Assembly (NCBI GenBank): GCA_963803125.1
Contig: CAWDLR010000005.1
Coordinates: forward strand, 58,254-122,253
Length of the DNA: 64,000 bases
Source of the DNA: G963675935 sp963803125
GTDB taxonomy: Bacteria > Planctomycetota > Planctomycetia > Pirellulales > Thermoguttaceae
Reading direction: 5' to 3'
Part shown: positions 18,387 to 27,381 of the stretch, piece by piece
How the letters are laid out: every line of letters starts with the position of its first letter
Numbering within the stretch: the first letter of the stretch is position 1
Made by a program: the position numbers and the translations under genes
Notes under the pieces: model-generated
Seen by the model: the letters and a program-made list of their open reading frames with translations, nothing else
Database searches by the model: none
What the model was told of the DNA's origin: nothing

Positions 18387-19511
18387 TTAGCGGCTGCTCG
18401 ACTTCTCGGCTTTCCAGGCGTTCAATGCCGCGGTTTCGGCTTCGGTGGAGGGCCCAGCCAAATTGTTGCGGCCCTTCTTCATCTTCTGCTGGCTGCGATA
18501 CCAGGCCAGCGTGTCCTTTAAGGTCTCCTCCACCGGCCGGAACTTCAGCCCGGCCTTGACGGCCTTGGCGTTGCTCCAGGTATGTAGCCCCTGGCCGTCC
18601 CCTTCGTTCGGCTCCCAGATGGGAAACGCCGGGCCGCCTTGCTTCGCCAGGAACGCGGCGGGCAACCAAGTCACTTGGCTCTTAGCCGGAGCGAGCTTCC
18701 TGCACGCCGCGATCATCTGCCCCCAACGCGTCGGCTTCTCGGGTCCGCAGGCATTATAGACGCCGTAAGTGCGGTTCTCGGCGAGAGTGACCAGCCATGC
18801 CCCGAGATCGCGGACGTCGATGATCTGGACCGGATCGGACGGCGCGCCGGGCACCGCGATCTCGCCGCCGCGGCTGAAACGCACGGGCCAATAGGTGAAG
18901 CGGCCCGAGGGATCGTCGGGTCCCACGATGTATCCGGGGCGAACAATCGTCACCCGCCCGGGCATCGCCTTTTTTGCCGCCTGCTCGCAAAGCGCCTTCA
19001 GCGGGCCGTAGTATTCGAAGCTCTGGCCCATCGTCTCCAAAGTGGGATCGGGCATGGTGGCCAGCGGCGCGGATTCATCGCCGTTGAGCGGATTGGGCAG
19101 CTTGTAGGCCGAGATCGTGCTGATCAGGATGTACTGTTTGCAGCGATCGGCCAGTAGCCCGGCGGAGGCCGCCACCATCCGCGGAAAGTAGGCGCTGTTG
19201 TCGATGACCACGTCCCACTGGCCCGTCTCCAACGCCTTCAAGCCTTTGCCCTTCTTGGGATCGCGATCGCCTTGCAGCTTCTCCACGTTGGGAAAAAGTT
19301 CGGGCCGCGTCTTGCCGCGATTGAACATCGTCACCTTGTGGCCGCGGGCCAGGGCGTATTCGATCGTCGCGGGCCCGAGGAAGCCCGTGCCGCCGAGCAC
19401 GAGAATCTTCAGCGGTTTGAGCGGCCGGGCCGGCGGCTCTCCCCGCGCGACAGCGACTGTGTTCGCCAAGACCGCAACGGCAACCAGAAAGAAACGGCGA
19501 TTGAAAGACAT
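18387..19511 (-). CDS. Exported NAD-dependent epimerase/dehydratase family protein
   Basis: A 374-aa protein. The ATG at 19511 (MSFNRRFFLVAVAVLAN) has GGAGGT upstream. The N-terminus has a twin-arginine-like NRRFFLV motif and hydrophobic core ending ARGEPP, so export, perhaps by Tat with bound cofactor, is likely. The mature part begins with the Rossmann motif VLGGTGFLGP and includes TISAYKLP, YYGPLKALCE (extended SDR YxxxK) and VRPGYIVGPDDPSGRF. This suits a short-chain dehydrogenase/epimerase acting on a nucleotide sugar or similar, but an exported SDR needs explanation. It is divergent from the transporter at 19603, with about 90 nt between them. Confidence 0.87.
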   Translation of the reverse strand: MSFNRRFFLVAVAVLANTVAVARGEPPARPLKPLKILVLGGTGFLGPATIEYALARGHKVTMFNRGKTRPELFPNVEKLQGDRDPKKGKGLKALETGQWDVVIDNSAYFPRMVAASAGLLADRCKQYILISTISAYKLPNPLNGDESAPLATMPDPTLETMGQSFEYYGPLKALCEQAAKKAMPGRVTIVRPGYIVGPDDPSGRFTYWPVRFSRGGEIAVPGAPSDPVQIIDVRDLGAWLVTLAENRTYGVYNACGPEKPTRWGQMIAACRKLAPAKSQVTWLPAAFLAKQGGPAFPIWEPNEGDGQGLHTWSNAKAVKAGLKFRPVEETLKDTLAWYRSQQKMKKGRNNLAGPSTEAETAALNAWKAEKSSSR

Positions 19512-19602
19512 GGGACCTCCGCGGAGATTGTGGCAATCATGATTCCACGTATAATATATGGCGGCAACGGTCCCCGCCTCAAGCCCCACCACCCGGCGTC
19601 GC

Positions 19603-20991
19603 ATGAGCCCACTTCTTTCTCGCCTCGTCGGCCATCCACTGGAACGGATGTTGAAAGTCCGCCGCGGAGAAGGGGCGGTGCTGGTTTTGGCCGCCAGCTA
19701 CTTCTTCTTTCTCATGATGGGCTATTACCTGCTGCGGCCGCTGCGCGAGGCGATGGGCATCGCGGAGGGCGCGGATAAGCTGCCCTGGCTGATGACGGCG
19801 ACGATGGCCGCGATGTTCCTGGCCAACCCCGTCTTCTCGGCATTGGTTTCCCGCCTGCCGCGGCGGCGGTTCATCCCGCTGACCTACCGCTTCTTCGCGC
19901 TCAACATGCTGGCCTTCTTCGCGTTGTTCAGCCTGCTGCCCGCGCACGGCGGCACCGTATTGGGCTACATCTTCTACGTCTGGCTGAGCGTCTACAACCT
20001 CTTCGTCGTCAGCGTCTTCTGGGCGTTCATGGCCGACATCTTCAATGAGGAGCAGGGCAAGCGGTTGTTCGCCATGATTTCGATCGGGGGCTCGCTCGGC
20101 GCCATTGCCGGGGCCGCGCTGACCGGGGCCATCAGCCGCGGCAGCCTGTTCGGGCTCTCGGTACACGCCGAGCCCGGCACTCTGATCCTAGTGGCCGTGG
20201 TGTTCCTGGAAGCGGCGGTGCAATGCGTCTACGCGTTGGCCCGCCGATTCCGTTTGAGCGATCGTCCCGGCGGGCCGCGCGAGCCGGGGCCCGACGTGTT
20301 CGAGGGTCTGCGGCTGATCGTTGCCTCGCGCTTCCTCGCCCTGATCTGCGCTTACATACTACTCTTTACGGTGACCAGTACGTTCCTTTACATCGAGCAA
20401 GGCCGCATCGTGGCCCATGCCTTCCCGAATAGAGCCGCCAAGACCGAGGCGTTCGCGTGGATCGACCTTTGGACAAATGTCCTGACGCTGGCCAGCCAGC
20501 TCTTCTTGACACAGCGTCTCATCAAGATCTTCGGGCTGCGCCCGATGCTGGCGCTTTTGCCGACAATTTCGATCCTGTCTTTCGCTGCGCTTTGGAGTTG
20601 GCCGACCTTCGCGATGCTGGCGATCGTCCAGGTATTGCGCCGCGGCCTGCACTATGCCGTCGATCGTCCCGTCCGCGAAATCCTCTACATCTCCCTGGGA
20701 CCCGGCGAGAAGTATAAATCGAAGCCCTTCATCGACACGTTCGTCTACCGCGGCGGCGATCTGCTCGGCGCCTGGACCTCCAATTGTCTTTTGCTGCTCC
20801 AACTCCCGATCAGCGCCGCTGCCGTTGCCCTCTCCGCCCTCTGGTTCTACGCAGCCCTGCTGCTCGGCACGATCCAGAAGCGAATGGAACGCAGCAACGG
20901 GGTCAGAGAACCGGCGGAAATGGTCGGGAGTCCTGGTCCCTCCTTTGCCCTGTCTGACGCCGAGCCCGACGCCAATAATCCGCCGCCTTAG
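19603..20991 (+). CDS. NTT/MFS-type membrane transporter
   Basis: A polytopic membrane protein of 462 aa (from the ATG at 19603; an in-frame start at 19558 would add 15). It has about 12 hydrophobic segments, beginning AVLVLAASYFFFLMMGYYLL followed by RPLREAMG. This LRP(L/I)R(D/E) motif after TM1 is typical of ATP/ADP translocase-like (NTT, TC 2.A.12) proteins often annotated as MFS. Later motifs include VYNLFVVSVFWAFMADIF, IGGSLGAIAGAALTG and the KYKSKPFIDTFVYRGGDLLG segment near residue 380. The substrate cannot be assigned. The C-terminal 30 residues are polar and low complexity. Confidence 0.85.
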   Translation: MSPLLSRLVGHPLERMLKVRRGEGAVLVLAASYFFFLMMGYYLLRPLREAMGIAEGADKLPWLMTATMAAMFLANPVFSALVSRLPRRRFIPLTYRFFALNMLAFFALFSLLPAHGGTVLGYIFYVWLSVYNLFVVSVFWAFMADIFNEEQGKRLFAMISIGGSLGAIAGAALTGAISRGSLFGLSVHAEPGTLILVAVVFLEAAVQCVYALARRFRLSDRPGGPREPGPDVFEGLRLIVASRFLALICAYILLFTVTSTFLYIEQGRIVAHAFPNRAAKTEAFAWIDLWTNVLTLASQLFLTQRLIKIFGLRPMLALLPTISILSFAALWSWPTFAMLAIVQVLRRGLHYAVDRPVREILYISLGPGEKYKSKPFIDTFVYRGGDLLGAWTSNCLLLLQLPISAAAVALSALWFYAALLLGTIQKRMERSNGVREPAEMVGSPGPSFALSDAEPDANNPPP

Positions 20992-21019
20992 TTCTACTGC
21001 GCAAGGTTGAGAGGAATGT

Positions 21020-21102
21020 CGTTTAGCCGGCGGGCTTGCCCGCCGCGAGGACTGCCGCAAGACTCCGCCCTGGGCACGGCGGGCAAGCCCGCCGGCTAAA
21101 CG
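21020..21102. repeat. Perfect 26-bp inverted repeat
   Basis: Arms 21020-21045 and 21077-21102 are exact reverse complements (core TTTAGCCGGCGGGCTTGCCC). It lies just after the transporter gene and immediately before a truncated reading frame. A stem of this length may act as terminator; the same style of repeat recurs across the window. Confidence 0.9.
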
Positions 21103-21447
21103 CTGACCGCGGCGAAGAGAGCGGGCTACAAGGTCGATATGAATCCCACCGCCGATTCGATTGCCGTTTGGACCAACGTCGTCACCGGCATCGGCCACGT
21201 CGCCTTCGTCGAGAGCGTCGTCCCCGGCGCGACCGCGGCCACCATGATGGTCACGATCAGCGAAGCCAACTACACCAGCTACCTCGACTTCGCCGATACC
21301 AACGACCCGAACAATGCCGCCAACAACAACGCCCTGGTTCCCCGCTGGGACGGCGGCTACGACGGCATGAAGACGCTCACTCGCACCCAGATGACCACCC
21401 ACTCCTACGTCAACCTGCGGCTGGTCGGCTACATCCATTTGGTGTAG
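21100..21447 (+). pseudogene. CHAP-like domain C-terminal fragment
   Basis: The frame opens at the edge of the palindrome and reads AAKRAGYKVDMNPTADSIAV, then GHVAFVESVVPGATAATMMV and SEANYTSYLDFADTN, ending YIHLV. The GHVAFVE...SEANY pattern resembles the second half of CHAP (Cys/His amidohydrolase/peptidase) domains, where the His of GHV is catalytic. The Cys-bearing first half is missing, presumably lost when the repeat arrived. There is an internal ATG at 21139 but no Shine-Dalgarno. Confidence 0.5.
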
Positions 21448-21628
21448 GCGGCGCGCCGGCTTTTCTGGCGGCCGTTTAGCCGCGCCTCAAAGGGAAGCGC
21501 CGATGCGGATCAACGCCCTCCGCTGCCCAAGGAACCGCGAGCGCCGAAATCCGGTAGTGGGTCAGTCTGAAATTGCCGAATCGTAGCGCGACCTTGACCG
21601 CTCAGGCATCCCCCGCTATCATTGGGGT

Positions 21629-21862
21629 ATGACAAAACGAAAGAACCAGCCCGATCCTTCTGAAATCGCCCGGCACGTTCTTGATAGCGTTGTGCCGGAC
21701 GCAGAGCCACCCAAAGAGAAGAACCCCGCCGCAGTCGCTCTTGGACGACTGGGAGGGTTAAAAGGCGGGAAAGCGCGAGCGGAGAAGCTATCAAAGGCCA
21801 AGCGATCCGAGATTGCCAAAAATGCCGCCCGAAAACGTTGGGGTCATAGCCAGTGCAATTAG
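21629..21862 (+). CDS. Small basic KGG-motif protein
   Basis: A 77-aa protein, MTKRKNQPDPSEIARHVLD at the start, with ALGRLGGLKGGKARAEKLSK and EIAKNAARKRWG. This Lys/Gly/Ala-rich signature occurs in small bacterial proteins annotated as KGG-repeat or histone-H1-like. The role is unproven, perhaps nucleic-acid binding. It appears complete; it is preceded by a short GC-poor stretch with no strong Shine-Dalgarno. Confidence 0.7.
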   Translation: MTKRKNQPDPSEIARHVLDSVVPDAEPPKEKNPAAVALGRLGGLKGGKARAEKLSKAKRSEIAKNAARKRWGHSQCN

Positions 21863-21864
21863 CT

Positions 21865-22300
21865 TCATTCTGGAGGAGTGTCTGGGTATTCGGTTGGAAG
21901 AAAATGCTCCTCGACATCTGGGTTCGCATTGTAGTCTAATGCGATTGGATCACCTGGGTTGAAGTGCTTGTTGTAGTATCGCCGATCCCGTTCAATCTGG
22001 ATGAAATCTTGTACGCCACCACGTTTGCGCACTTGTAACGACAGGCGCATTTGCTCCGGGGACATGGTTTCCATTTTTGGCCAGAGGGTCAACTGGCGAT
22101 CACCGCGAGTTTCTTTGACGGCATGTCGGCACCGTACTGGCTCGCCATTTTCGTCTGTTATATAGTCTTGTCGGCAGGCCCTCGCCAGGGCCTGCGCCAT
22201 CAGGCGAAGAACGTCGATCGGTTGGGCGTCCATCTCGTTGTTGTCACGTGCCCACCTTGCAACATCGTACAGATACGGCTCGCCGTCGCCCGTAGCCTTA
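21865..22300 (-). pseudogene. Hypothetical protein, N-terminus removed by an IS
   Basis: About 145 residues on the complement strand: ATGDGEPYLYDVARWARDN at the start of the surviving part, then QPIDVLRLMAQALARACRQD and CRHAVKETRGDRQLTLW, ending PDTPPE. It is coherent, charged and probably cytoplasmic, but I recognise no family. The frame continues upstream into the left inverted repeat of the IS5-type element at 22301, so the original N-terminus is lost. It converges with the KGG gene, with only 2 nt between stops. Confidence 0.6.
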
Positions 22301-22796
22301 GAGGTTCTAACAAAACTCGTATTTTCTGATCTGTGCAATGTTGCTAAATTCTCGGGCTAACCTGGTCAGCCAACCAACCTGTCAAGGAGGACATCATGGC
22401 CAAGCCACTGCTGCCCGATGCGCTTTGGGAGCGAATCAAGCCTTTGCTGCCGCGCGAACGCCACAAACCGAAAGGAGGCCGGCCGCGAGTTTCCGATCGT
22501 GCGGCGCTCACGGGGATTCTCTTCGTGTTGAAAACCGGTTGTCCGTGGGAATATCTTCCGCAGGAGTTGGGCTGCGGATGCGACATATCAGGCCGCTGGT
22601 TGCCCATCGCAACACCGAACATGGAAGCGGCCTGGGCACATTCCGCTACGTCGTTGAAGCCTGCTTCGATTGGCTGTTCAACTGGCGTCGCTTGCGGGTG
22701 CGTTATGAGAAACGGCCGGATATTCACGATGCGTTCCTAATCATCGGTTGTGCCATGATATGTTGGAACCGTGTACTGGAGTTTTGTTAGAACCTC
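22301..22796 (+). mobile_element. Internally deleted IS5-type element (496 bp)
   Basis: Inverted repeats GAGGTTCTAACAAAACTC at 22301-22318 and its exact reverse complement at 22779-22796. Inside, the frame from 22396 reads the IS5-family N-terminus (LPDALWERIKPLLPRE, GGRPRVSDRAALTGILFVLK, then TGCPWEYLPQELGCG). After about 22590 another frame reads the C-terminus (HGSGLGTFRYVVEACFDWLF, RRLRVRYEKRPDIHDAFLI). The DDE core of roughly 350 bp is missing, so it cannot code for transposase, though intact ends could be mobilised in trans. Flanks show no target duplication, which suits a rearrangement at its right edge. Confidence 0.85.
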
Positions 22797-22807
22797 AAAT
22801 GCCCATC

Positions 22808-23327
22808 AAACGAAGAGCGGCGTCTGGCCGAGCGGCTGCTGGCCGAAGCGAGCGAGTCCCGCCCGCCGTTCTCCGAACCGCTCCACCGCCGCATCGTCTC
22901 CGCCGTCGAACAGCGTCGGGCGGCAGAAGCCGAAGCGGCCGGCAGCGTGCCGCCGGGGACTGTCCCGATTTTCGTGTCAACGAAAATGGGACTGTCCCCT
23001 TTGACGTGCCGCCGCCGACCGCGCTTCTTGACGGCCGCATTGGCTGCTGCCTGCTTGCTCTGTGCGATAGTGGTCGCCTGGCAACTCATAGCGAACGCCA
23101 TTCGACAGAGTCGCCTCGGGCAGGCCGAGCAGGTTGCCAACACCACGATCGCCCAGATGCCGTCGATCCGCGATTTGACCAGCAGCACGGTCGGCCGTCT
23201 CGACGATCTCACCGTCTCCGCCGTCCTGGAGCCGCAGACTGCTCCGCTGGCGCACGACGCCCATGCAGTCGCCAGCGTCTTCCTCGATCGTCTCCCGGTC
23301 AGCGTGAGCTTGGCGAACAGCCGATAG
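22808..23327 (+). pseudogene. Second copy of the anti-sigma-like gene, 5' end lost
   Basis: Nearly identical to 11480-11974, including the palindromic insertion and the TM segment (FLTAALAAACLLCAIVVAWQ). The first 15 codons are replaced by sequence adjoining the IS5-type remnant, and the start codon is lost or out of frame. No sigma factor gene precedes it, so it is unlikely to work. The stop at 23325-23327 corresponds to that at 11974. Confidence 0.8.
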
Positions 23328-24126
23328 AAGGACGTTCGCGTAGACGCGGCATGGTCGCCTTTCGCTCCGCGAAAGTACGCTGCTTTCGCGGAGCGAAAGG
23401 CGACAGTAAAGGAAAAAAGGGGACAGGTCCAATTTGTGCGACGACCAACGCTGCGCGTCGGTGCCCGCCTCCGGGCCGTTCCGGCAAATTGGACCTGTCC
23501 CCTTTTTCCCTCAGGCGAACACTTCCGTTCCTTTTGCGGCCGGGGCGGGAAAGTCGCGGCCGCAGGCGAAACACGCCGGACGATCGCGCGGCACTCGCCG
23601 GCCGCAATGCGGGCACGGCAATCTCGCCGGCCAGGTGCGGTGGGCAAGGTAGCCGAAGTACGCCGGCAGGCCGAACAGCAGTACGAAGATCGTCCACACC
23701 CAGGTCCACGGCAGCCCCTGTTGCCGCTGACGGCGATATACCACGCACGCCAAGGCGACACTAACCACGGCGGTGATTAACAAGATCGGCCAGATCATGG
23801 CGAATGCCCGGCCCAAAGCGGCCGAGTAGGTGAGCGGCTCGCCCGCCTCGGCCGGCGCCCAGGGATAGCAGAACGTGAAGGCGGCGATCGACGCCGGGCT
23901 TGGCACGATCACCGAACGCGACGCCACTCGCAGCAGTTCGCTCTCCGGCGGCGAGTGCAGATCGAACTGCTTCTGCTGGACGACTTTGCCGTCGGCGTCG
24001 AACCAGAATATCGCTTGGCGGCTGGTGTCGCGGCCGGAATGGGACGTGCTTACCAGGGCTTTGCCGCCCGGCAAGGCGACCCATCGCAGGTCCGCGTCGC
24101 GCACCTCGGCCGGCAAATGGTAGTTT
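22826..24126. repeat. 1.3-kb duplicated segment (second copy of 11480-12776)
   Basis: Sequence from about 22826 to 24126 repeats 11480-12776 with scattered substitutions and small indels. The right junction is exact: both read GGCAAATGGTAGTTT, then copy 1 continues into transposase and copy 2 into the rest of the zinc-ribbon gene. The left junction of copy 2 abuts the IS5-type remnant. Each copy is thus complete at one end only. Confidence 0.9.
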
Positions 24127-24350
24127 TCCGTCTGCTTGCCGTCGGGCGCGAGCACGAGAATTTCGCCCGGCGTTCGCAGCAGAATGACCGGCTTCATCGG
24201 CGGCTCGGCGCCGGCGGCCGCTCCCGGCGCTCGCAGCAGCGGGTAGCCCCGGTTCTCGAACCGGGGCGGCTTTGCCGCGAGAGGTGGAGGGGCAACGCCA
24301 ACGCGCATCGCCTCCCGCATGGCCTCTTGGGCGTTCGCCCACCGGTTCAA
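23511..24350 (-). CDS. Membrane protein with C-terminal zinc ribbon, repeat at its 5' end
   Basis: The longer version (279 aa as read) of the protein truncated at 12161-12776. A segment with PVILLRTPGEILVLAPDGK precedes the part shared with copy 1, then two TM helices (FAMIWPILLITAVVSVALACV; WVWTIFVLLFGLPAYFGYL) and the zinc ribbon CPHCGRRVPRDRPACFACGR. The first 50 or so residues are encoded by palindromic repeat sequence at 24234-24370, so even this copy may be an N-terminally truncated remnant, and the given start is doubtful. Function unknown. Confidence 0.55.
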   Translation of the reverse strand: MNRWANAQEAMREAMRVGVAPPPLAAKPPRFENRGYPLLRAPGAAAGAEPPMKPVILLRTPGEILVLAPDGKQTENYHLPAEVRDADLRWVALPGGKALVSTSHSGRDTSRQAIFWFDADGKVVQQKQFDLHSPPESELLRVASRSVIVPSPASIAAFTFCYPWAPAEAGEPLTYSAALGRAFAMIWPILLITAVVSVALACVVYRRQRQQGLPWTWVWTIFVLLFGLPAYFGYLAHRTWPARLPCPHCGRRVPRDRPACFACGRDFPAPAAKGTEVFA

Positions 24351-24370
24351 GAACCGGTGCCACCCAGCGA
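24234..24370. repeat. Compound repeat with two palindromes
   Basis: Contains CCCCGGTTCTCGAACCGGGG at 24247-24266 and CACCGGTTCAAGAACCGGTG at 24340-24359, with a GC-rich linker. It overlaps the 5' end of the zinc-ribbon gene on the complement strand. Confidence 0.85.
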
Positions 24371-24453
24371 GAGGTTGGAGGAAGAGCTCACACTGATGCC
24401 TCGGTACGTGAGGTAGTCGACAACCTACTTGTTGCCGGAAGGACGATCATCCC

Positions 24454-25845
24454 ATGAAAGCACGAAACGGTCGAAACCTGCTCGCTTCAATAGTTGCAGC
24501 GTTCGTACTGGCCCTAGGCCTCGGCGCTCACGCAAGTGAAAGGAAGGCGCAGCAGACAGGTCATGAGCCGGCCACCCAGCAACTCATGACAATGGTGGAG
24601 CACAACGCGGAATTGAAAACGCTGCTCATCAAGTCGATCGCGTCCGCGAAGAACAAGAACAACGACAGGCAGACAAATCCCGCGCAGACCTTGGAGGAGT
24701 ACTACAAGTTCACCGATTGGGCGGCGAAGGCCATGCCATGGTCGATCCTGCCCGATTTGCCGTATCCGAAACTGTACGAGCAGATCGATCAGAGCCTCGA
24801 CTACTTCTACTTCATCAATGACCAGCCCCTGGAAGAACTGAAGGACAAAGGGTACTACAACAACTCTTTGCAGTACCACGAGCCGTATCGCACGTGGATG
24901 ATCCAGTTCACCAAGGACTGGGGCATCTATCTGAGCAAGCCGGGATCCTGGAACAGGGAGTACTACAAGAAGGCGCTGGCCGACGAGAGATTCGGGCTGC
25001 GGAAGGGATGGTATGAAGACCCTTCAAAATGGAAGACTTTCAATCAGTTCTTTGCAAGGTATCTCAAGTCTCCGGATCAACGGCCGATCGCCGGACCAAC
25101 TGATTCCTCTGTTGTATCCTCCCCCGCCGACTCCAAGCCCCAGGGCGTGTGGAAGATCGACAAAGACTCAAACATCGTCGGGGCGGCCGGGGTCCGGATC
25201 AAGTCGAACATCTTCAAGTCGATAGCCGCTCTGATCGGAGAAGGGAGTGCCTATAACACGGCATTCGCCAACGGCAGGCTGACGCACACGTTCTTGGACG
25301 TGAATGACTACCACCGCTATCATTTCCCCATCACCGGGACGATCAAAGAAGTTCGCATCATCGCCAGTGACGACGCGGCCGGCGGTATTACGACCTGGGA
25401 TCGTGCGCACAAGAAGTACGTGCTGGAGTCAAGTGAGCCCGGGTGGCAAAACATCGAGACGCGTGGTTGTGTGATCATCGAGACGAAGGAGTATGGGCTG
25501 GTGGCTTTGCTGCCGATCGGCATGTCGCAAGTGTCTTCCGTGAACTTCGAGAGCTCCGTCAAGGTCGGCAGCACTGTCGGAAAGGGCGACATGCTCGGAT
25601 ACTTCTTGTTCGGCGGCTCCGATTTCGTGATGCTGTTCGAAAGCAAGGCCGACTTCCGGCTGACGGCTCCGCGAGAAGAGAGCGGCGGCTACAAGCACCT
25701 CTTGATGGGCGAGGAATTTGGCAGGATAACAGCCGCACCGTTTGACAGGCGGGCACCGCAGGTTCAACGGCCACTCAGAAAACAGCAGACCGGCATCAGG
25801 CCCCAGGCCGGGTCGGTCCAGGCCCAGAAGGCTCGCCGGTCATAG
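24454..25845 (+). CDS. Exported phosphatidylserine-decarboxylase-like protein
   Basis: A 463-aa protein with a signal peptide (LLASIVAAFVLALGLGAHAS, residues 9-28). Residues about 40-190 resemble the N-terminal domain found in L-tryptophan-decarboxylase/PSD-like proteins (YYKFTDWAAKAMPW, YFYFINDQPLEELKDK). The catalytic domain follows: FNQFFARYLKSPDQRPI, YHRYHFPITGTI near residue 286 (the HxxH/PxxG region), and KVGSTVGKGDMLGYFLFGGSDFVMLFE near 373-396. PSD enzymes self-cleave before the Ser of an LGST/GGSS-type motif to make the pyruvoyl group; here it is GGSD (Ser389). The export signal is unusual, since PSDs are normally membrane-bound on the cytoplasmic side. It could be a decarboxylase or a non-catalytic relative. 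Confidence 0.75.
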   Translation: MKARNGRNLLASIVAAFVLALGLGAHASERKAQQTGHEPATQQLMTMVEHNAELKTLLIKSIASAKNKNNDRQTNPAQTLEEYYKFTDWAAKAMPWSILPDLPYPKLYEQIDQSLDYFYFINDQPLEELKDKGYYNNSLQYHEPYRTWMIQFTKDWGIYLSKPGSWNREYYKKALADERFGLRKGWYEDPSKWKTFNQFFARYLKSPDQRPIAGPTDSSVVSSPADSKPQGVWKIDKDSNIVGAAGVRIKSNIFKSIAALIGEGSAYNTAFANGRLTHTFLDVNDYHRYHFPITGTIKEVRIIASDDAAGGITTWDRAHKKYVLESSEPGWQNIETRGCVIIETKEYGLVALLPIGMSQVSSVNFESSVKVGSTVGKGDMLGYFLFGGSDFVMLFESKADFRLTAPREESGGYKHLLMGEEFGRITAAPFDRRAPQVQRPLRKQQTGIRPQAGSVQAQKARRS

Positions 25846-25982
25846 CCCAGCCCCCAGACCATTCAGAGCAAGAACAACGGCGGCCAGGAACGGAACAGCG
25901 AGGGGCTAAGTAATGGGAAGACAAACGCGTTGCGAAAAACGGACTAACTACCGGCATTTGACATTTCCTGGAGGAGGTGCCC

Positions 25983-27341
25983 ATGAGAACTTTGATGATC
26001 TGCGGATGTTGTCTTTGCGCGGTTGCGAGCAATCTGCTCGCTGACAATCCATCCAAGGAGCGGTTCGACGCAGCAACAAGAGCCTTCAAGTCGCATGGAT
26101 GGTCAGACAATCAGGCATATATATTTTGGGACGATCGATTATATCAGGTTCGGATTTCGTTCGCCACGGATGAACAACTCAAGAATATCCCGAATCTTCC
26201 GTTTGCATTTGGATTAGACCTGCTATCGCCGAAGGTAACTGATGCGGGAGTCAGGCAACTTGCCACCCTGACAAACTTGTCGGAACTCGACCTCGGAGCG
26301 GCTAGCGCAACGGGTTCGGGACTCAAAGACCTTGCCAAGCTTGATCATTTGAGGACGCTTCACCTACGATGTGGTGTAACGGATGACGGACTCAAGGGAG
26401 TCTCACATCTGAAGCAGTTGCTAGAACTGTCTGTCTCCTCTAGATCGCGAATTACTGACGCGGGACTCAAGCATATCGCCACGCTGACAAACTTGAGGGC
26501 ACTTGACCTTGAAGGAGCCAATATTACGGACGCGGGACTCAGGGAACTCGCCACGCTGACAAATCTTACGCATCTTGATCTGCAACAAATCGCGCTAGGT
26601 CATGCGCGAATCGAGGAACTCAATGCGGCACGCAAGGAATTCGCCACACACGCAAACGTTACGCCTCTTGTCCTGCAACGATCCAGGGTAACTGATGCGG
26701 GACTCAAGAATATTTCCATGCTCGGAAACTTGACGTACCTTGGCCTCCAAGACAGCAAGGTAACTGATGCGGGAGTTAAAGAGATCACAAGACTGAAACA
26801 TCTGACGCACCTTAACCTAAGGGGAAACGATGTTTCGTTGGGGGGATTAGAGGGAATCGCTGCTCTGACTAACCTGACACGCATTGACCTTGGGGGGACA
26901 CGGGTGAATGATGCGGGACTCAAGGAAATCGCCACACTTGCGAATCTAACGTATCTTAACCTGGACGAAACCCAAGTCACTGATGCGGGGTTGAAAGAAA
27001 TCGCCAAGCTCACGAACCTGACGGACCTTCACCTGGACGGAACCAAGATAACTGATGCGGGATTGAAAGGAATCGCCAAGCTCACGAATCTAACGCATCT
27101 TCACTTGAGCGGAACCCAAGTGACTGATGCGGGGTTGAAAGAAATCGCCAAGCTGACGAACCTGACGGATCTTTGGCTGGACGGAACCAGGATAACTGAT
27201 TCGGGACTGAAAGAAATCGCGAACCTCAGACGCTTGACCAACCTCACTGTTGTCAGGACTACTGTAACTCCCGTGGGCGCAAACGATTTTCGAAACGCGC
27301 GTTCCGCAATGCTCGGTCTGGCACAATGGAAGCTGGGATAA
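25983..27341 (+). CDS. Secreted leucine-rich-repeat protein
   Basis: A 452-aa protein. The ATG at 25983 follows GGAGGAGGTGCCC (an in-frame ATG at 25977 lies inside that motif). The start MRTLMICGCCLCAVASNLLA looks like a signal peptide. From about residue 75 there are about 13 leucine-rich repeats of 23-24 residues with the consensus 'TDAGLKEIAKLTNLTHLHL', the cysteine-less GALA/internalin-like type common in planctomycetes. Neighbouring repeats near 26930-27180 are almost identical in DNA, pointing to recent tandem expansion. Probably a binding scaffold outside the cytoplasm; the ligand is unknown. Lower GC than adjacent genes. Confidence 0.88.
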   Translation: MRTLMICGCCLCAVASNLLADNPSKERFDAATRAFKSHGWSDNQAYIFWDDRLYQVRISFATDEQLKNIPNLPFAFGLDLLSPKVTDAGVRQLATLTNLSELDLGAASATGSGLKDLAKLDHLRTLHLRCGVTDDGLKGVSHLKQLLELSVSSRSRITDAGLKHIATLTNLRALDLEGANITDAGLRELATLTNLTHLDLQQIALGHARIEELNAARKEFATHANVTPLVLQRSRVTDAGLKNISMLGNLTYLGLQDSKVTDAGVKEITRLKHLTHLNLRGNDVSLGGLEGIAALTNLTRIDLGGTRVNDAGLKEIATLANLTYLNLDETQVTDAGLKEIAKLTNLTDLHLDGTKITDAGLKGIAKLTNLTHLHLSGTQVTDAGLKEIAKLTNLTDLWLDGTRITDSGLKEIANLRRLTNLTVVRTTVTPVGANDFRNARSAMLGLAQWKLG

Positions 27342-27381
27342 AGAGAAGCCATGGACCGGCAGATGAAATCTGCAAGGAATC

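Noticed and set aside
22748..23764. 338-aa + frame through the duplicated block
   Set aside because: Arg/Pro-rich shadow. The real frame is the anti-sigma copy; this one also crosses both hairpins.
26900..27200. Regular DNA repeats as a CRISPR or satellite
   Set aside because: They encode leucine-rich repeats in one continuous frame.
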